A DNA stretch of 64,000 nt from assembly GCA_023548195.1 (NCBI GenBank), contig JAJHZJ010000419.1, positions 3,364,273 to 3,428,272 of the forward strand, given 5' to 3'. Positions 20,125 through 31,049 of this stretch are shown piece after piece. Each line of letters starts with the position of its first letter. Position 1 is the stretch's first letter. The DNA comes from Bettongia penicillata ogilbyi. Lineage: Eukaryota; Chordata; Mammalia; Diprotodontia; Potoroidae. The position numbers and the translations under genes were made by a program. Under the pieces are notes generated by a model that saw only the letters and a list, made by a program, of their open reading frames with translations, did no database searches and was not told where the DNA came from.

Positions 20125-20335
20125 CAACTAGGTATTGCATCAGAAAGAGTGTGGAAATGGAATCTGGAAACTTAGAATAAAACCAGACAAGAGTTATAGG
20201 CCCTAGGCAAGCCGCTTAACTTCTTGGAGTCTCAGTTTCCTGACCTGTAAAATGTTCTGAGGATGACATGAGCTCATATATGTCTGAAGTGCCTTGCAAA
20301 CCATAAATACTGATTATTGTTATTGTAACGGTATT
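20125..20335 (+). mobile_element. MIR-type CORE-SINE
   Basis: Sense: 'taggcaagccgcttaacttc', 'gagtctcagtttcctgacct', 'gtctgaagtgccttgcaaac', ending in ATT/GTTATT repeats. The stretch 19,439-20,124 before it is unassigned; an 79-codon frame at 19,815-20,054 has no recognisable domain. Confidence 0.75.
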
Positions 20336-20485
20336 ATAGTAATAGCATTAATTATATTATTACAAGAGTATGATCGTAATATTGTTAGGTATATTATAAC
20401 AATATTATAGTAATATTAATTATAACAGAATTATAGTAATAATGTTAAATATGTCATAATATCAATAATAATGGTTATTATTTTC
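20336..20485. repeat. AT-rich tri-/tetranucleotide tract
   Basis: Imperfect reiterations of 'tattatagtaat' and 'attataac' extending from the SINE tail. Confidence 0.8.
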
Positions 20486-22020
20486 TTACCAGTATCAGGA
20501 ATTCCTACTTTTGAGTGGGCTTGCAGCTTTTGAGTTGGGGATAACTCCTGATCTGCAGGAGTAACCACAGTTGCAAAGCTTAGTGCTGTGTTTACACAAC
20601 TTCATACCTACTTTGGTGACTTTGTCCTTGAACATCAAGATTTCTTTGCAGCCAGCCAGCATCTGAGAAGGCTCCAGGCCCTTGACGTACTACTTCCTGT
20701 AAAACTTGTATTGGTTCATTTTGGCTGAAAACTCAATTTCAGGAAGATATTTTCCTCTTTGTCATAGGAACTAGGAAGTGAAGGCCTGATCTTCCATGTC
20801 TCAGCATTTTCTTGCTACCCAAGCTACCTCTTGTGGCTGTTAACAGGTTAGAGAATGTTTCCATAGGTAATTAAGCAAGTAGGCCTATCATCTGCACTTG
20901 AAAAGAGCATTCACTTGGAGGCAACTGGAAAAGAGTTTGCCATGTATATACTGTATATTATGTTATAAACATTATTCTGAAAGGCCTCTTTGAAATTCAT
21001 TCTGAATTCTTCTGAAGATTCAGCATAGTTTGAATGAAATATGTACCAGAAGATTTTGGATGATTTGTAGACTTGTTTTTCTCCTATTTTACCTCAAGAT
21101 TGTACAGCCTAATATCAAATTCAGCTCCCTTATCCATTTTCAGAATTTTCTTTATTGCCTAGTCCCTGGCTTTTACAGATTCACAGAATAATTTTTAGAT
21201 AAGCTTTAGTTAACTAACTCCAAAAAATGTTCTTTTATGGGTTTTTTTTTCTATATTTAATGCATGTATTAAGAAGAACATTTTCAAACCTAGAGATAAT
21301 CTCTTTTCTGAGTGCTATTATCAAGCCTCAAGCTGTGTTGTGTTCAGCTGAGTTAGAGATCAGAAAAGGGGGGTGAATTAGGGAGGCACCTGCTGTAGAG
21401 GGAGGCTGCCTCAGGCTGATCTTTTACACAAAGCAAAGCTCAGAAGACTTTGGATTGACTGTATTTTTTTTTTTTTTAACATACGATTGACTGTTCTTGA
21501 AATGCTCTCATCTCCCATCCTTGGCTTTAGACCTTTTAATACATGAACTGAGGCTATATTTTCCTGGCTTTTTTCTGTGCTTATCTCTTTTTATTATTGA
21601 GTTCCTGGGTTTGAACTCTGCTGTGATACTGTTGACTTTCTGATTTCCCTGACTTCTTTGGGGTTTTTGACCCACTTATCCCCTTGACCAAGACCAGTTT
21701 CCATTCATCAGCTATTAATCTCCTCTTCTGGCAAGGAAGGTTGCTAATGTGTTGGCTATTTTACTAAACCTGAGATCTGACTGACCACAATGAAGCTGGC
21801 TTTTTAGAGACCAGCAGCATGGGAAAGACCAGACTGATCCCATAGTGACAAAGGCGCTAAGGTATACTTCTGTAGTTTCTATGAATGACTTTATAAATGT
21901 AAGCAACCTGGGGATCTTTCCATATGTAGTTTTAATGAATTTTTCAAAACTGAACTCATAATTGTTTTACTTCTGATTCATCTGTTGATCAAGGTTGCTG
22001 AGACAAGATTGAAAATCAAT
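20486..22020. other. repeat-poor stretch, unassigned
   Basis: No SINE, LINE or MITE signature seen over 1.5 kb except a short poly(T) at 21,464-21,477. On the minus strand 20,719-20,495 reads as 75 codons with one internal TAG, including FSAK just upstream and LEPSQMLAGCKEILMFKDKV; I do not recognise it. Confidence 0.4.
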
Positions 22021-22029
22021 CAGCAGCAT

Positions 22030-22165
22030 TTTTGGTAATGAAAAGAGTTCTGGTCTTGGAGTTAGGGAGCTGTGAGTTCAAATCTCACCTAGATTCTAGC
22101 TGTAGAACTGTGATCAAGTTATCTGTCTGAGCCCCAGGTTCTTCCTACATAAAATGAGGAAGTCA
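22030..22165 (+). mobile_element. MIR-type CORE-SINE
   Basis: Sense: 'gggagctgtgagttcaaatc', 'gaactgtgatcaagttatct', 'cccaggttcttcctacat'. Confidence 0.75.
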
Positions 22166-22520
22166 GATTAGGTGTCAGGGATAGTATTAGTTGCCAAAGA
22201 TCAAATAGTTCCTGCCTCTAAGAGCTTGCATTGTAATGGGGGAGACAATATGCACATATGTACAGGGTGTCTCAAAAGCTTTTCAGTTTTTAATGCTTAG
22301 GACTATACTAAGACTTTTGGGACACCCAGAATCTACAAGGAAATTGGAGGGGTAGGCAGTAGTAGCTGGAAGGATTAGGAAAGGCTTTATATAAAAAAAA
22401 AACTGGTGCTTAAATTGAGTTTTTAAGGAAAGTGGGGAAAGAATACATCCCAGGAGTATAGGACAGCTTGCATATAGGTACAAGAGATAAGAGAGAGAAT
22501 GTCAGGAAAAATGAAAAGCA
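22166..22520 (-). mobile_element. L2/L3 LINE fragment with MITE inside
   Basis: Antisense 'gcctctaagagcttgcattg' and 'taatgggggagacaatatgc', resuming after the MITE with 'ggaaaggctttatataaaaa' and 'catcccaggagtataggaca'. Confidence 0.65.
22263..22327. mobile_element. mariner-like palindromic MITE in L2
   Basis: TA then 'cagggtgtctcaaaagcttt'; right arm 'aagacttttgggacaccc'. Best preserved of the three copies of this family. Confidence 0.8.
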
Positions 22521-22654
22521 AGACGTTCAGTTTAACTGGACAGCTATTCTCCTTCAAGATCATTCACAGCCCACTTGAGTAACTTTCTAGAAGTCTACAA
22601 GCTGGGGCTGGAAGGTAAAGTGCTAGGGACCCTACAAAATGGAATGATATAGGA

Positions 22655-22730
22655 TTTAGGCAAGGGTTGGACTAAAGGACCTCAGAACTCCTTTTAAAGT
22701 CTGCCCTTCTAAGGTCCTGTGGTCTGATGA
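22655..22730 (+). mobile_element. CR1/L3 or MIR 3' tail
   Basis: 'gggttggactaaaggacctc' with 'aaggtcctgtggtctg' follows the shared tail pattern gggttggactagatgacctctgaggtccc. Too short to choose the family. Confidence 0.45.
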
Positions 22731-22734
22731 ATGT

Positions 22735-22875
22735 CATAGGTCATGGTAGTTAGAGCCAGAAGAGAACTTAGGCATCATCTAGTCTAAAATCTTCCATTTA
22801 GAGATGAGGAAACTGAGGTCCATAGAGCCCAAGCTACTTAGCTAAAGGCACACAGCTATCCTGGCATGATTTGTT
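22735..22875 (-). mobile_element. MIR-like fragment
   Basis: 'aacttaggcatcatctagtc', 'gagatgaggaaactgaggtc' and 'ggcacacagctatcc'. Confidence 0.6.
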
Positions 22876-23900
22876 CATGAATATATCAGTAGGGCTATCC
22901 ATCTGTTGTCCCTCCCTCTCCATACATCACCATCCCATCATCTCCTCTTCCCATGTATCTCTTGGATGATGACATTTTGCCCTTTGCATAGGTGATTCAT
23001 CATTACAATTGATATATATCCACTATGACTCTCTATGTTGTCCTTTGGGTAGTCTACAATTTTGATTCCTTAGAGATTGTTAATGTTCATGATTTTCTAG
23101 GATAATGATTCATTGGAACAATATTGGAGTTAAAAGGATGCTATCTTTTCCCTCCCTTCCCCCCAATATGGCTAATTGAGCCAGACTCTTGAGTCATTAT
23201 GGATCACCTTTTGGAAGCTCTAAATGCTCCAGGGTTTAATACCTTTAGCACAATTTTATCTGCAAAAAAGATCATATATAGGGAAGACTTCTCTGTATGT
23301 AGGCAATGCCTCCACTGTTTGGACTCTGCGCCAAGCATGTTCCATGGCAGCTTCAAACACCTTTGGCAAGTTTATGTCTCCCTATTTAAGATCTTTGTTA
23401 ATATTAATGATTAGAGACTCTTCAAACAGGCATAACCTTTGAACCCAGTATTAACTCCATTCCATGATTATGAGGAAGGCATTTGTGGCATTGGAATTTT
23501 AGACTAGGCAAATATTGATTTATTTTCTAAAAATTATTTGTGTGGATTCCCTGAACTTTGGTCTATCTACAACCTTGGAGATAGACTGTCCTGATGAAGT
23601 AGGGAAAGGATGGAATTCAATCCATTATCTCTACCTTTCAGAAACTTTAGCTACCTTTTAGACTTAACTCAGGTGCCACCTTCTTTAGGAAGTGCTTTCT
23701 GAACTCCCTAGTGGTTAGCGTATTATCTCTCTTCAAAATAAGTAGCATTCTTCTTAGCACTGAGATTTCTAGGATGTCCTAAACAGTTAGGCATACCCTA
23801 GAAGGATCCTGATCCATCTTAGACCCTTTGGGTGTGGGGATGGAGGTTTCCTATAGAACTGTCCAAGTTGTTCTCCAAATGCTTTTTCAGTGTAGTGTGG
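22876..23900. other. mostly unassigned stretch
   Basis: Only 23,640-23,720 hints at an L2/L3 sense fragment (ctcaggtgccaccttcttta, gaactccctagtggttagcg). Two overlapping 71-72 codon frames at 23,199-23,442 have no recognisable domain. Confidence 0.35.
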
Positions 23901-23904
23901 AGTA

Positions 23905-24005
23905 AAGAAGAAAGGGGATGTGGAGTCAGGAGAGACAGATACTTCTGTGTGACTTTGGGCAAGTCACTTAACATTCTTGAGTTTCAGTTTCCTTATCTAT
24001 GAAAT
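23905..24005 (+). mobile_element. MIR-type CORE-SINE fragment
   Basis: 'gtgtgactttgggcaagtca' and 'gagtttcagtttccttatct'. 24,010-24,510 after it is unassigned apart from T-rich runs near 24,120. Confidence 0.7.
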
Positions 24006-24514
24006 GGAAATATTAATTCACCAATTAAATCAATAAGAACTTAATAAGCCTCCACTCTGTGCCTTCTATTTCTATAAACTCTTTTTGTTGTTGTTATCGG
24101 AATTTAACCAGCACTGGGTGGTTTTTTTTTGTATTTTTTTTTTTCCAATTCCACGTAAAAACAATTTTTAACTGTGTCAACTCTTAGGAAAGATGGTAGA
24201 CAATTATGATCAGAGAGAAGCACTGGAGGGGAAAGCCAGTTTAAAGAAAGCTTGGCAAGGTATGCCACTAAACAAAAATCATTCTGAATGAATTCAAGGA
24301 AGAAAATGGAAGGAAGACTGCCAAAAGAAAACAAAATAGAGAAGGTCTGCAAAAACTGCTTCAACAAATTGTTTTCTTCATCACAAATAGTAGAACCACC
24401 CCATTTCAACTTAGTATTGCACAGTTCCTGATGTGTTTATTAAGAAATTAGAGGTGCCACAAAGAAAACAAAGACAGAAAAAGCATTGTGACAGGACCAG
24501 GTTTTTACAGATGA

Positions 24515-24540
24515 GATCCATGATAATAATAGTAGTTAAC

Positions 24541-24585
<45 letters not shown>

Positions 24586-24825
24586 ACATTTACCATGTGC
24601 CAGGCACTGTGCTAAGTGTTTTGCAATTATTATCTCATTTGATTCTTAAAATAACCCTGGAACATAAGGGCTCTCATTACCCACATTTCACCAATGAGGA
24701 AACTGAGTCTGGTTAAGTGACTTACCCAGGCTCACACAGCTGTATCTGAGGCTAGCTTTGAACTCAGGTTTTCATGGCTCCCTCCAGTTAGCACTCTATT
24801 CATTGAGCCACCTAGCTCCTTCTAT
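24515..24825 (-). mobile_element. MIR/MAR-type CORE-SINE with internal (TA)n
   Basis: Antisense 'tagttaacatttatat', a (TA)n run (about 24,544-24,586), 'ccatgtgccaggcactgtgc', 'caatgaggaaactgagtctg', 'cccaggctcacacagctgta' and 'cattgagccacctagctcct'. The microsatellite probably grew from the SINE's own AT-rich part. Confidence 0.8.
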
Positions 24826-25299
24826 GGCATGCCATATTGGAGACAATATAATTGTGGGGATATCAAAGACCCTTGATACAAGGTATCTGAAGGAGGGGAA
24901 GATTCCAAAGGAATGAAAAAAGTCTTGTATACTTAATATTAATATAATAGTATTTAAGATGACAGCATCAATAACTACTATAAACCTATTCCCTACCGTC
25001 TATACTAAATTAGGAGAGTCATTTGTACATAAATTGAGGATAACTTCAATGAGGGTATTAGGGAATAAATAGACTTTTGCAAGTTAAACAATAGATCATA
25101 TGTTTACTAATGATTAACTGAAATATGTAGAGAAGGAAGACTCCATTGTACTTAACTGTTATTGATTGTGGGGAAAACCATTTGATTAGTAAATCAGAAT
25201 AGTGTCATAAACTCTTTTACAGGAAGGTGCTTCCCATCCATGTATTAATTAAGATCATTCAGGATTCCTTTGGAAGATGTACTGATAGAGGGAGATTGA

Positions 25300-26060
25300 A
25301 GGGAGGAAAAAGCAAATTATTGCATTGTTGGTGGAGCTCTCAATTGATCCAGTCATTCTGGAAAATAAATAGGAATTATATCTCAAAAGTCACTAAAGTG
25401 TGTGTGTGTGTTCATCCTTCATTGCCAAAGAAGACCATTCCATCAGAGAAATAATGACATGACTTGCACTTGACTTTGTTTTGAGTAAGGGAAGGCTGTG
25501 CAGGTCACCAGCCTCACTTCTCCTGCCGACCATCTGATTCATCAGGATGACTGGAGATGACCCAGGATGAGGCAGTTGGGGTTAAGTGACTTGCCCAAGG
25601 TCACACAGCTAGTGAGTGTCAAGTGTTGGATAGAGCACCAGTGCAGGAGTCAGGAGGACCTGAGTTCTCTAAAGTGTACATACCCTGGGATCCACCAATG
25701 CCACTCTAAGGCCTTTACCCATAGAGGTCAAAGAAAGAAGAAAAGGAGCTTTATGAACATAAATATTTATAGCAGCTTTTTCTGTAGTGACAAAAAGCTA
25801 GAAACTCAGGGGATGCCCATCAATTGGGAAATGGCTGAACAAATAATGGTATATGAATGTCATGGAATACTACTGTACTGTAAGAAATGATGAAAGAGGT
25901 GATATCAGAAAAACTTCAGAAGAGTTGGATGAAGTGAGCACAATCAGGAGAATTTATACAATAACTGCAACACAGTAAAAAACAAAGACTTAAGAACTCA
26001 TTGATGCATTGATGAGCCACAATTTCAGCAAAGTGATGATAAAGAATGCTACCCACATGA
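25300..26060 (+). mobile_element. L1 ORF2 3' part, split by a SINE
   Basis: Sense L1: codons for LLHCWWSSQLIQSFWK (about 25,318-25,365), then after a SINE 'ccctgggatccaccaatgcc', 'catcaattgggaaatggctg' and 'ggtatatgaatgtcatggaa', homologous to the ORF2 end at 7.7-8.3 kb. Many stops and shifts. Region 24,826-25,299 is unassigned. Confidence 0.8.
25402..25668 (-). mobile_element. CA-tailed SINE (long-tail family), antisense copy in L1
   Basis: Begins with the GT run (tail) and 'ttcatccttcattgccaaag', 'ttgcacttgactttgttttg', 'ggatgactggagatgaccca', 'acttgcccaaggtcacacag', and ends at the tRNA-like head 'gcaggagtcaggaggacctg'. The 9-bp repeat ctaaagtgt at 25,393 and 25,669 is its target duplication. 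Lacks most of the A box, so 5'-shortened. Confidence 0.8.
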
Positions 26061-26084
26061 AGACATGAGTGAATGAAGCATTTA

Positions 26085-26195
26085 GTAAGCATTCACTATG
26101 TGGAAAACTCTGTGCTAAGCACTATGAATTCAAATAGAGAAGAAAGACAGCCCCTGCTCTCCCACAGTTCACATTCTAATGAGAGAGATAATGCC
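26085..26195 (-). mobile_element. L2 3' end
   Basis: 'gtaagcattcactatgtgga', 'gtgctaagcactatgaattc', 'ctcccacagttcacattcta'. Confidence 0.6.
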
Positions 26196-26379
26196 TGTGG
26201 AAGGTTTCAGCTCTACATCTGATGGACATTATCCTTATGGTGCATCAGCAAAGAAGCTGGTAATACCCCTTCTTTAATGTCATTCCCATTGAGAAATCTT
26301 ACCAGTTTCTGATATTGAAGTATCTGACAGTGTCAAAGACTTTGGTGGCAAAGACTTTCTAGATCTTCATTAGCTTTAT

Positions 26380-26697
26380 AGCTCTTGTAAGAAGGGCAGC
26401 TAGGTAGTGCAGTGAATAGAGGAGGATCTGAGTTCAAATCTCCTCTCAGACACTTGACACGCACTAGCTGTGTGACCTTAGGCAAGTCACTTAGCCCCAA
26501 TTGCCCCATCCTGGCTCATCTCCAGTTATCCTGATGAATATCTGGCCACTGGATTCAGATGGCTCTAGAGGAGAAGTGAGGCTGGTGACCTGCATAGCTG
26601 TACCCAAAACAAAGTCAAGTGCAAGTTATGTCATCATTTCTCTGATGGCATGGTCTTCTTTGGCAATGAAGGACGAACACACACAGCTCTTGTAAGA
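26380..26697 (+). mobile_element. CA-tailed SINE, full length with 13-bp duplication
   Basis: Target duplication agctcttgtaaga at 26,380-26,392 and 26,685-26,697, identical. The element (26,393-26,684) runs from the tRNA-like head 'gggcagctaggtagtgcagt' (A box) and 'gatctgagttcaaatctcct' (B box), through the CORE 'ctgtgtgaccttaggcaagt', to a unique tail 'caaagtcaagtgcaagttat' and 'ggcaatgaaggacgaacaca', ending (CA)n. Best copy of this family in the window. Confidence 0.9.
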
Positions 26698-27050
26698 GTA
26701 GTTGGCAGGCTGCGTCTCTACTAGGGTTGCTTCCTAGGATGACATCTGAGGGCCCTAGGCTGGAGGTGTTGCAATTCCTAAGGCTCTTGGGTCCTGGGTC
26801 CTGGGCTGTCCCCATTTAGGTCTGAGGTGGAGATGATAATCAAGATGGTAGTGTTGGTTTAACTTGCCTGATACATGCCATTTCCTGTCTCTCCCTAAGG
26901 GTGTCTCGATTCTTCAACTAGGCTAGCTTGCCAGTTCTGTGTATAGCAGTTGGTTGGCAGGCGATGGGGATGACTAACCGCTCCTCTGCAGGAGTTGCTT
27001 CCCCAGATGATCGCTGTGAGGAGTAGACTAGAAGCAGGAATGACACATTC
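26698..27050. repeat. unassigned stretch with a diverged internal repeat
   Basis: 'gttggcaggctgcgtctcta' with 'ggttgcttcctaggatgaca' (26,702-26,745) resembles 'gttggcaggcgatggggatg' with 'gagttgcttccccagatgat' (26,952-27,010). Spacing is about 250 bp. The family is unknown. Confidence 0.4.
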
Positions 27051-27054
27051 ATTG

Positions 27055-27495
27055 ATACCATGACAGAGAAGCAGTGGACTCAAGATGCAGAACAAGACAT
27101 ACATTTTTGGACGTGGTCAATACAGGAATGTATTTTGCTTGGTGTGGATGTTTGTCAGGGATAGCTTATTGGTGCAGTCAATAGAGTACTAAGCCTAAAA
27201 TCAAGAAGGCTCATCTTTCTGAGTTCAAATCCAGCCTCAGACACTTACGAGCTCTGTGACCCCAGGCAAATCACTTAACCCTCTTTGCCTCAGTTTCTTA
27301 TCTGTAAAATGAGTTGGAGAAGGAAATGGCAAACCATTCCTATATCTTTGCTGAGAAACCTCAACTAGGATCGCAAGAGTCAGACATGCCTGAAATGGCT
27401 GAACAAAATGAATATTTGTTACGAGGAATGTTTCTTTTTCTCCATGTAGGGATGAGGGAAGAGAAAATAAATGCTTATTCACTGAAAAAATAAAC
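27055..27495 (+). mobile_element. L1 3' UTR, split by a MAR1-like SINE
   Basis: 'ttttggacgtggtcaataca' to 'ttttgcttggtgtgg' before, and 'atgtttctttttctccatgt' to an A-rich end after the SINE. Similar order to 17.28-17.45 kb. It may be the end of the L1 copy at 25.3 kb. Confidence 0.55.
27166..27412 (+). mobile_element. MAR1-like SINE
   Basis: Sense copy: 'ttattggtgcagtcaataga', 'ctgagttcaaatccagcctc', 'ctctgtgaccccaggcaaat', 'gagttggagaaggaaatggc', 'aagagtcagacatgcctgaa', the last being the RTE-like tail. Confidence 0.85.
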
Positions 27496-27519
27496 TAAAT
27501 TAAGTTAGTTATTAAAAAT

Positions 27520-27785
27520 AACAGCATTAATAATAATAGCCAACCTTTATATAGCACATAATATGTGCCAAGTACTATGCTAAGTGCTTTATAATGAATG
27601 TGTCATTTGATCCTGATAACAACATTGTGAGGTACATGCTATCATCATCCCCATTTTATAGATGAGGGAACTAAGGCGAACAGAAGTTAACGTAACTTGC
27701 CCAGGCTCTTGCAGCTGGTAAGTGTCTAAGGCCAGATTTAGATTCAAGTCTGTGTTTCTCTACCCATTGTGTCATTCAGTTGCCC
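27520..27785 (-). mobile_element. MIR/MAR-type CORE-SINE
   Basis: 'tatatagcacataatatgtg', 'gatcctgataacaacattgt', 'gatgagggaactaaggcgaa', 'cattgtgtcattcagttgcc'. Confidence 0.8.
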
Positions 27786-28159
27786 TTAAATCTATTCAAA
27801 AAGCCTCTGGTAATAAGTATCACTCAAAGAATAAAACAGAAAATGTATGCTTAACAAAGGAATTTGCCATTATGATGGAGGAGATTCAATACAGTTTCCA
27901 AGTAGAGGAAGGATTTCCCATGGATGGTGATGTGCTCTAGATTCTCCTGTTAACAGCTGACATTTGTGTGCTAGTGACATGGTTGAGCAAGGGATGATGG
28001 GTAGACAGAGTTTTATAATAGCACTCCTACAGGGTTGAGAGAAAATAAAGACATACAGCACTTTGGCTGGACTCCATATGCAAATTTATAGGAAGACAAG
28101 TACAAGAGTCACATGTGATGGAAAGGCATAGGTACATTGCAATCTGCCTTTCTCAAATG

Positions 28160-28680
28160 AATAATTTGAGTATTTGAGAGTATGTGCTAGGCACAGAATG
28201 AATGAAAACAGTCCCTACTGTGAAGAAGCTTACATTCCATCAGGAGAGACAACATAGACAAAAACAAGCATATAGAATAAATATAAAATAAATGCAAAAC
28301 TTTTAGAGAGGTAGGGAAGGCAAAAGTAGTTGGGGAAAGGATAAGGAAAGACATGCAGAAGGTGGCATTTGAACTGTGTTAAAAGGAGAGAGAGATTTTA
28401 TGAGGAGAGAGTACATTACAGGTATTGGGAATGGAAAAGTAAATAGGGAGTCAGTAGAGTTTATTGAGTAAGTGAATGACATGGTTAGGTCTTTAGGTAA
28501 AGAAAATCCCAGTGGCAGCTTTGTGGGAAATAGGAGAGGAAGGAGCTGAGACAAGGGGACCACTTGAGAAGACTGCAGGAGTTCCAGGTTAGAGGAGAGG
28601 AGAACGCGAGGAAGGTTGTAGCTGTAATAATGCTTCAAGGACCGATAACCGTAGGGTCATTGCAAGGACCAGCTGAGAAA
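28160..28680 (-). mobile_element. L2/L3 LINE fragment
   Basis: Antisense order of an L2 3' region: 'cagtccctactgtgaagaag', 'gagtttattgagtaagtgaa', 'gacatggttaggtcttta' and 'ccagtggcagctttgtggga'. Frames closed. The 111-codon minus frame here is L2-derived composition, not a gene. 27,786-28,159 is unassigned. Confidence 0.65.
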
Positions 28681-29640
28681 GTGTGTTCTGAACGCCTTAC
28701 AGTGCTGATAATCCACATCCCTCATTGTTGCTGCTGATTTTTTGTTGTTATACCTTTCGCTTTTACCTCTCCCGCCCCCCAACAGAATTATTTTGTCAAT
28801 GCTGCTACTATTAGTAGCCACCAATTCCATTTAAAAAAAAAAAGTCTATTCAAGTGTACAAAGACAGCAGAAGCTTCCATTGAAATAAGCCAAAGTGTTC
28901 AGCAGATTTAGCTCTGCAGCTTGCCCAGCCAAGCAGGAGTGTCTTTAATCCATTATCTACTCTCTAGCCATGGAAGATTGAGTGGGAGTTGTGGTCAGGA
29001 CATGTTTCCCTGTAACAATAACCAATTCACAAAAGAAAGAGGAAAATAATTTGAGGAGAAAGTCTTCAGCAAATTTCTGAGAGCCCCATTAGGAAAAACA
29101 AACACAACTTCTTGTTACCCACTATTTAGAATTAACGAACTGTATTTTGGCTTCTTCCTTTAAGGTTAGAAATTGCTGGCACATATATGTTTCCCCAACC
29201 TTTGTGGGTCACTTCCCAACACATACATCATGAGAATGATCACTTGTTCAAGATTCCTCATCCTGTTTATCCCTGGCTATTGGTATACCTATGAACCAAT
29301 TTTGGTTCTAGCTTATTAGGCTTACGATTTTGCCTCTATAATGGAAGTCTCCAGTTGAGTCCTAAAACACTAAAACAACTTTACTGTTGCCTATTTCTCA
29401 AAACTCCCAAGATTTCTAGAATCTTTATGACATAAACCCATTTTATCTACATGAATTTATTTCCCTTTAGTCTTCAATATAAACACACTCACAATCTTAT
29501 TATTTCACAAACATTCCATGTCAATTCTATCCTTTCAACCTTTACTCATGTAGTCCTTCAAATGAAATTCTTTCTTAGGTTCCTTTTTACCTTCTTCAAG
29601 TTACCTTCTCTCCCTTAGTACTCTCACCTCAATTCGTTTT
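28681..29640. other. repeat-poor stretch, unassigned
   Basis: Nearly 1 kb with no family signature. 28,850-29,110 looks like unique sequence with moderate GC and could be conserved non-coding DNA; I cannot test this. Confidence 0.35.
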
Positions 29641-29669
29641 AATACAATAAATATTTAGTGAGTGCTTGA

Positions 29670-29933
29670 CACTAGAGGCAGCTGGGTGGTGCAGTGAATT
29701 GAGTGTTGGGATTAGTCAGGTTGTGAGTTCAAATCTGTCTTCAGACACTTGCTAGCTGTGTGACCCTGGGCAAGTCACTTAACCCTGTTTGCCTCAGGTC
29801 CTTCATGTGTAAAATGAACTGGAGAAGGACATAACAAACTACTTCAGTATCTTTGCCAAGAAAACCCCAAATGAGGTTACAAAGAGTTGGACAGGACTGA
29901 AACAACTGAACAATGCCAACACTGGCACTAGAG
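29670..29933 (+). mobile_element. MAR1-like SINE with 8-bp duplication
   Basis: cactagag at 29,670-29,677 and 29,926-29,933. Between them: 'gcagctgggtggtgcagtga', 'gagttcaaatctgtcttcag', 'ctgtgtgaccctgggcaagt', 'ctttgccaagaaaaccccaa', 'aaagagttggacaggactga'. It sits in an L2 3' tip (antisense, 29,640-29,669 and on from 29,934). Confidence 0.85.
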
Positions 29934-30644
29934 ATACAGAAAAACTGCCTGAGTTTCTGTTCAACCTTCCTTATGAAACCTCTCCTGATTCTTTCTCCCT
30001 CCCTGCCTCCATTCCCTCTTATTTGCTTCCTTTGTCTCTGAATGCCCATCACATTTGAACCACATGATTCAGCACTTAATTGTAAACTGTCTCCTGTTGT
30101 TCACTAAGTCTTTTATGAGTATTCATTTTAACTCCCTTGCTAGAGTCCATACACTTACACCCCTGACTTGGCTACCTTGCAAAATTTTAGAGTGGATGAT
30201 GAAAGGGGACATGTGTACTTTAGTGATCACTGAACCAACATGGATTCATCTTGTCCTGCTTGGCTAACTAACCTTTTGACAATGCTACCAGGATAGCCAG
30301 TCAGGGGAATATCATTGACCTAGTATATCTGAATTTGAAAAAGGCATTTTATAAAGTCTCTCATTCTGTCCATGTGGACATGATGGAGAGATATGGGGCC
30401 ATGTGGAACTTTGTCAGACCTATTGAATGACTAGATCTGGTTTGTTTGAGTTCAACCTGGAAGGACAGTCTCTAGTCTCTACTGTACATGTACTAATCCT
30501 GTTCAAGATTTTTGTCAATAATTTAGATGAAGGCATACCTGGGGCTTGCTTATTAAATTAAAAGATGATCTGAATCTGAGAAAAATAGCATCCTTATTGG
30601 AATAAAGATTTGGGAACCAAGAAGCATTTAATTGGAGGAGGGGA

Positions 30645-30890
30645 AAAGAGAAGGGAACAAGTATTTGTTAAGCACCTACTGTGTGCCAATTACTCTACTA
30701 AATATTTTGCAAATATATTTGATCCTCACAACAACCCTATGAGGTAGATGCCATTATTGGCTCTATTTTAAATTTGAGGAAACTGACAGTCAAATTGGCT
30801 AGAGTCACACAACCAGTAAATGTCTGAGGTCTGATTTGAGCTCAGGTCTTCCTGATTCCAGGTCTAGCACTGTATACAATGCTACAAGAA
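30645..30890 (-). mobile_element. MIR/MAR-type CORE-SINE in CR1
   Basis: 'gttaagcacctactgtgtgc', 'gatcctcacaacaaccctat', 'ttgaggaaactgacagtcaa', 'ctgatttgagctcaggtctt'. Confidence 0.8.
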
Positions 30891-31049
30891 AGAATCATAT
30901 CAGACAAAATGAATTTTAGTAAGGAAAAAATATGATCCTATTCTTGGGTTAAAAAATTATCTGAATAACTGTAAGGTAGGGGAAGCAGGGTTAGACAACA
31001 GTTTATATAGAAAATAATTTCTGATGTGGGGTCAATATGAGTCAACAGC

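Noticed and set aside
26393..26480. SINE head as a tRNA gene
   Set aside because: A and B box-like sequence is present but it does not fold as a cloverleaf and continues into the SINE CORE; it is a SINE promoter, not a tRNA.
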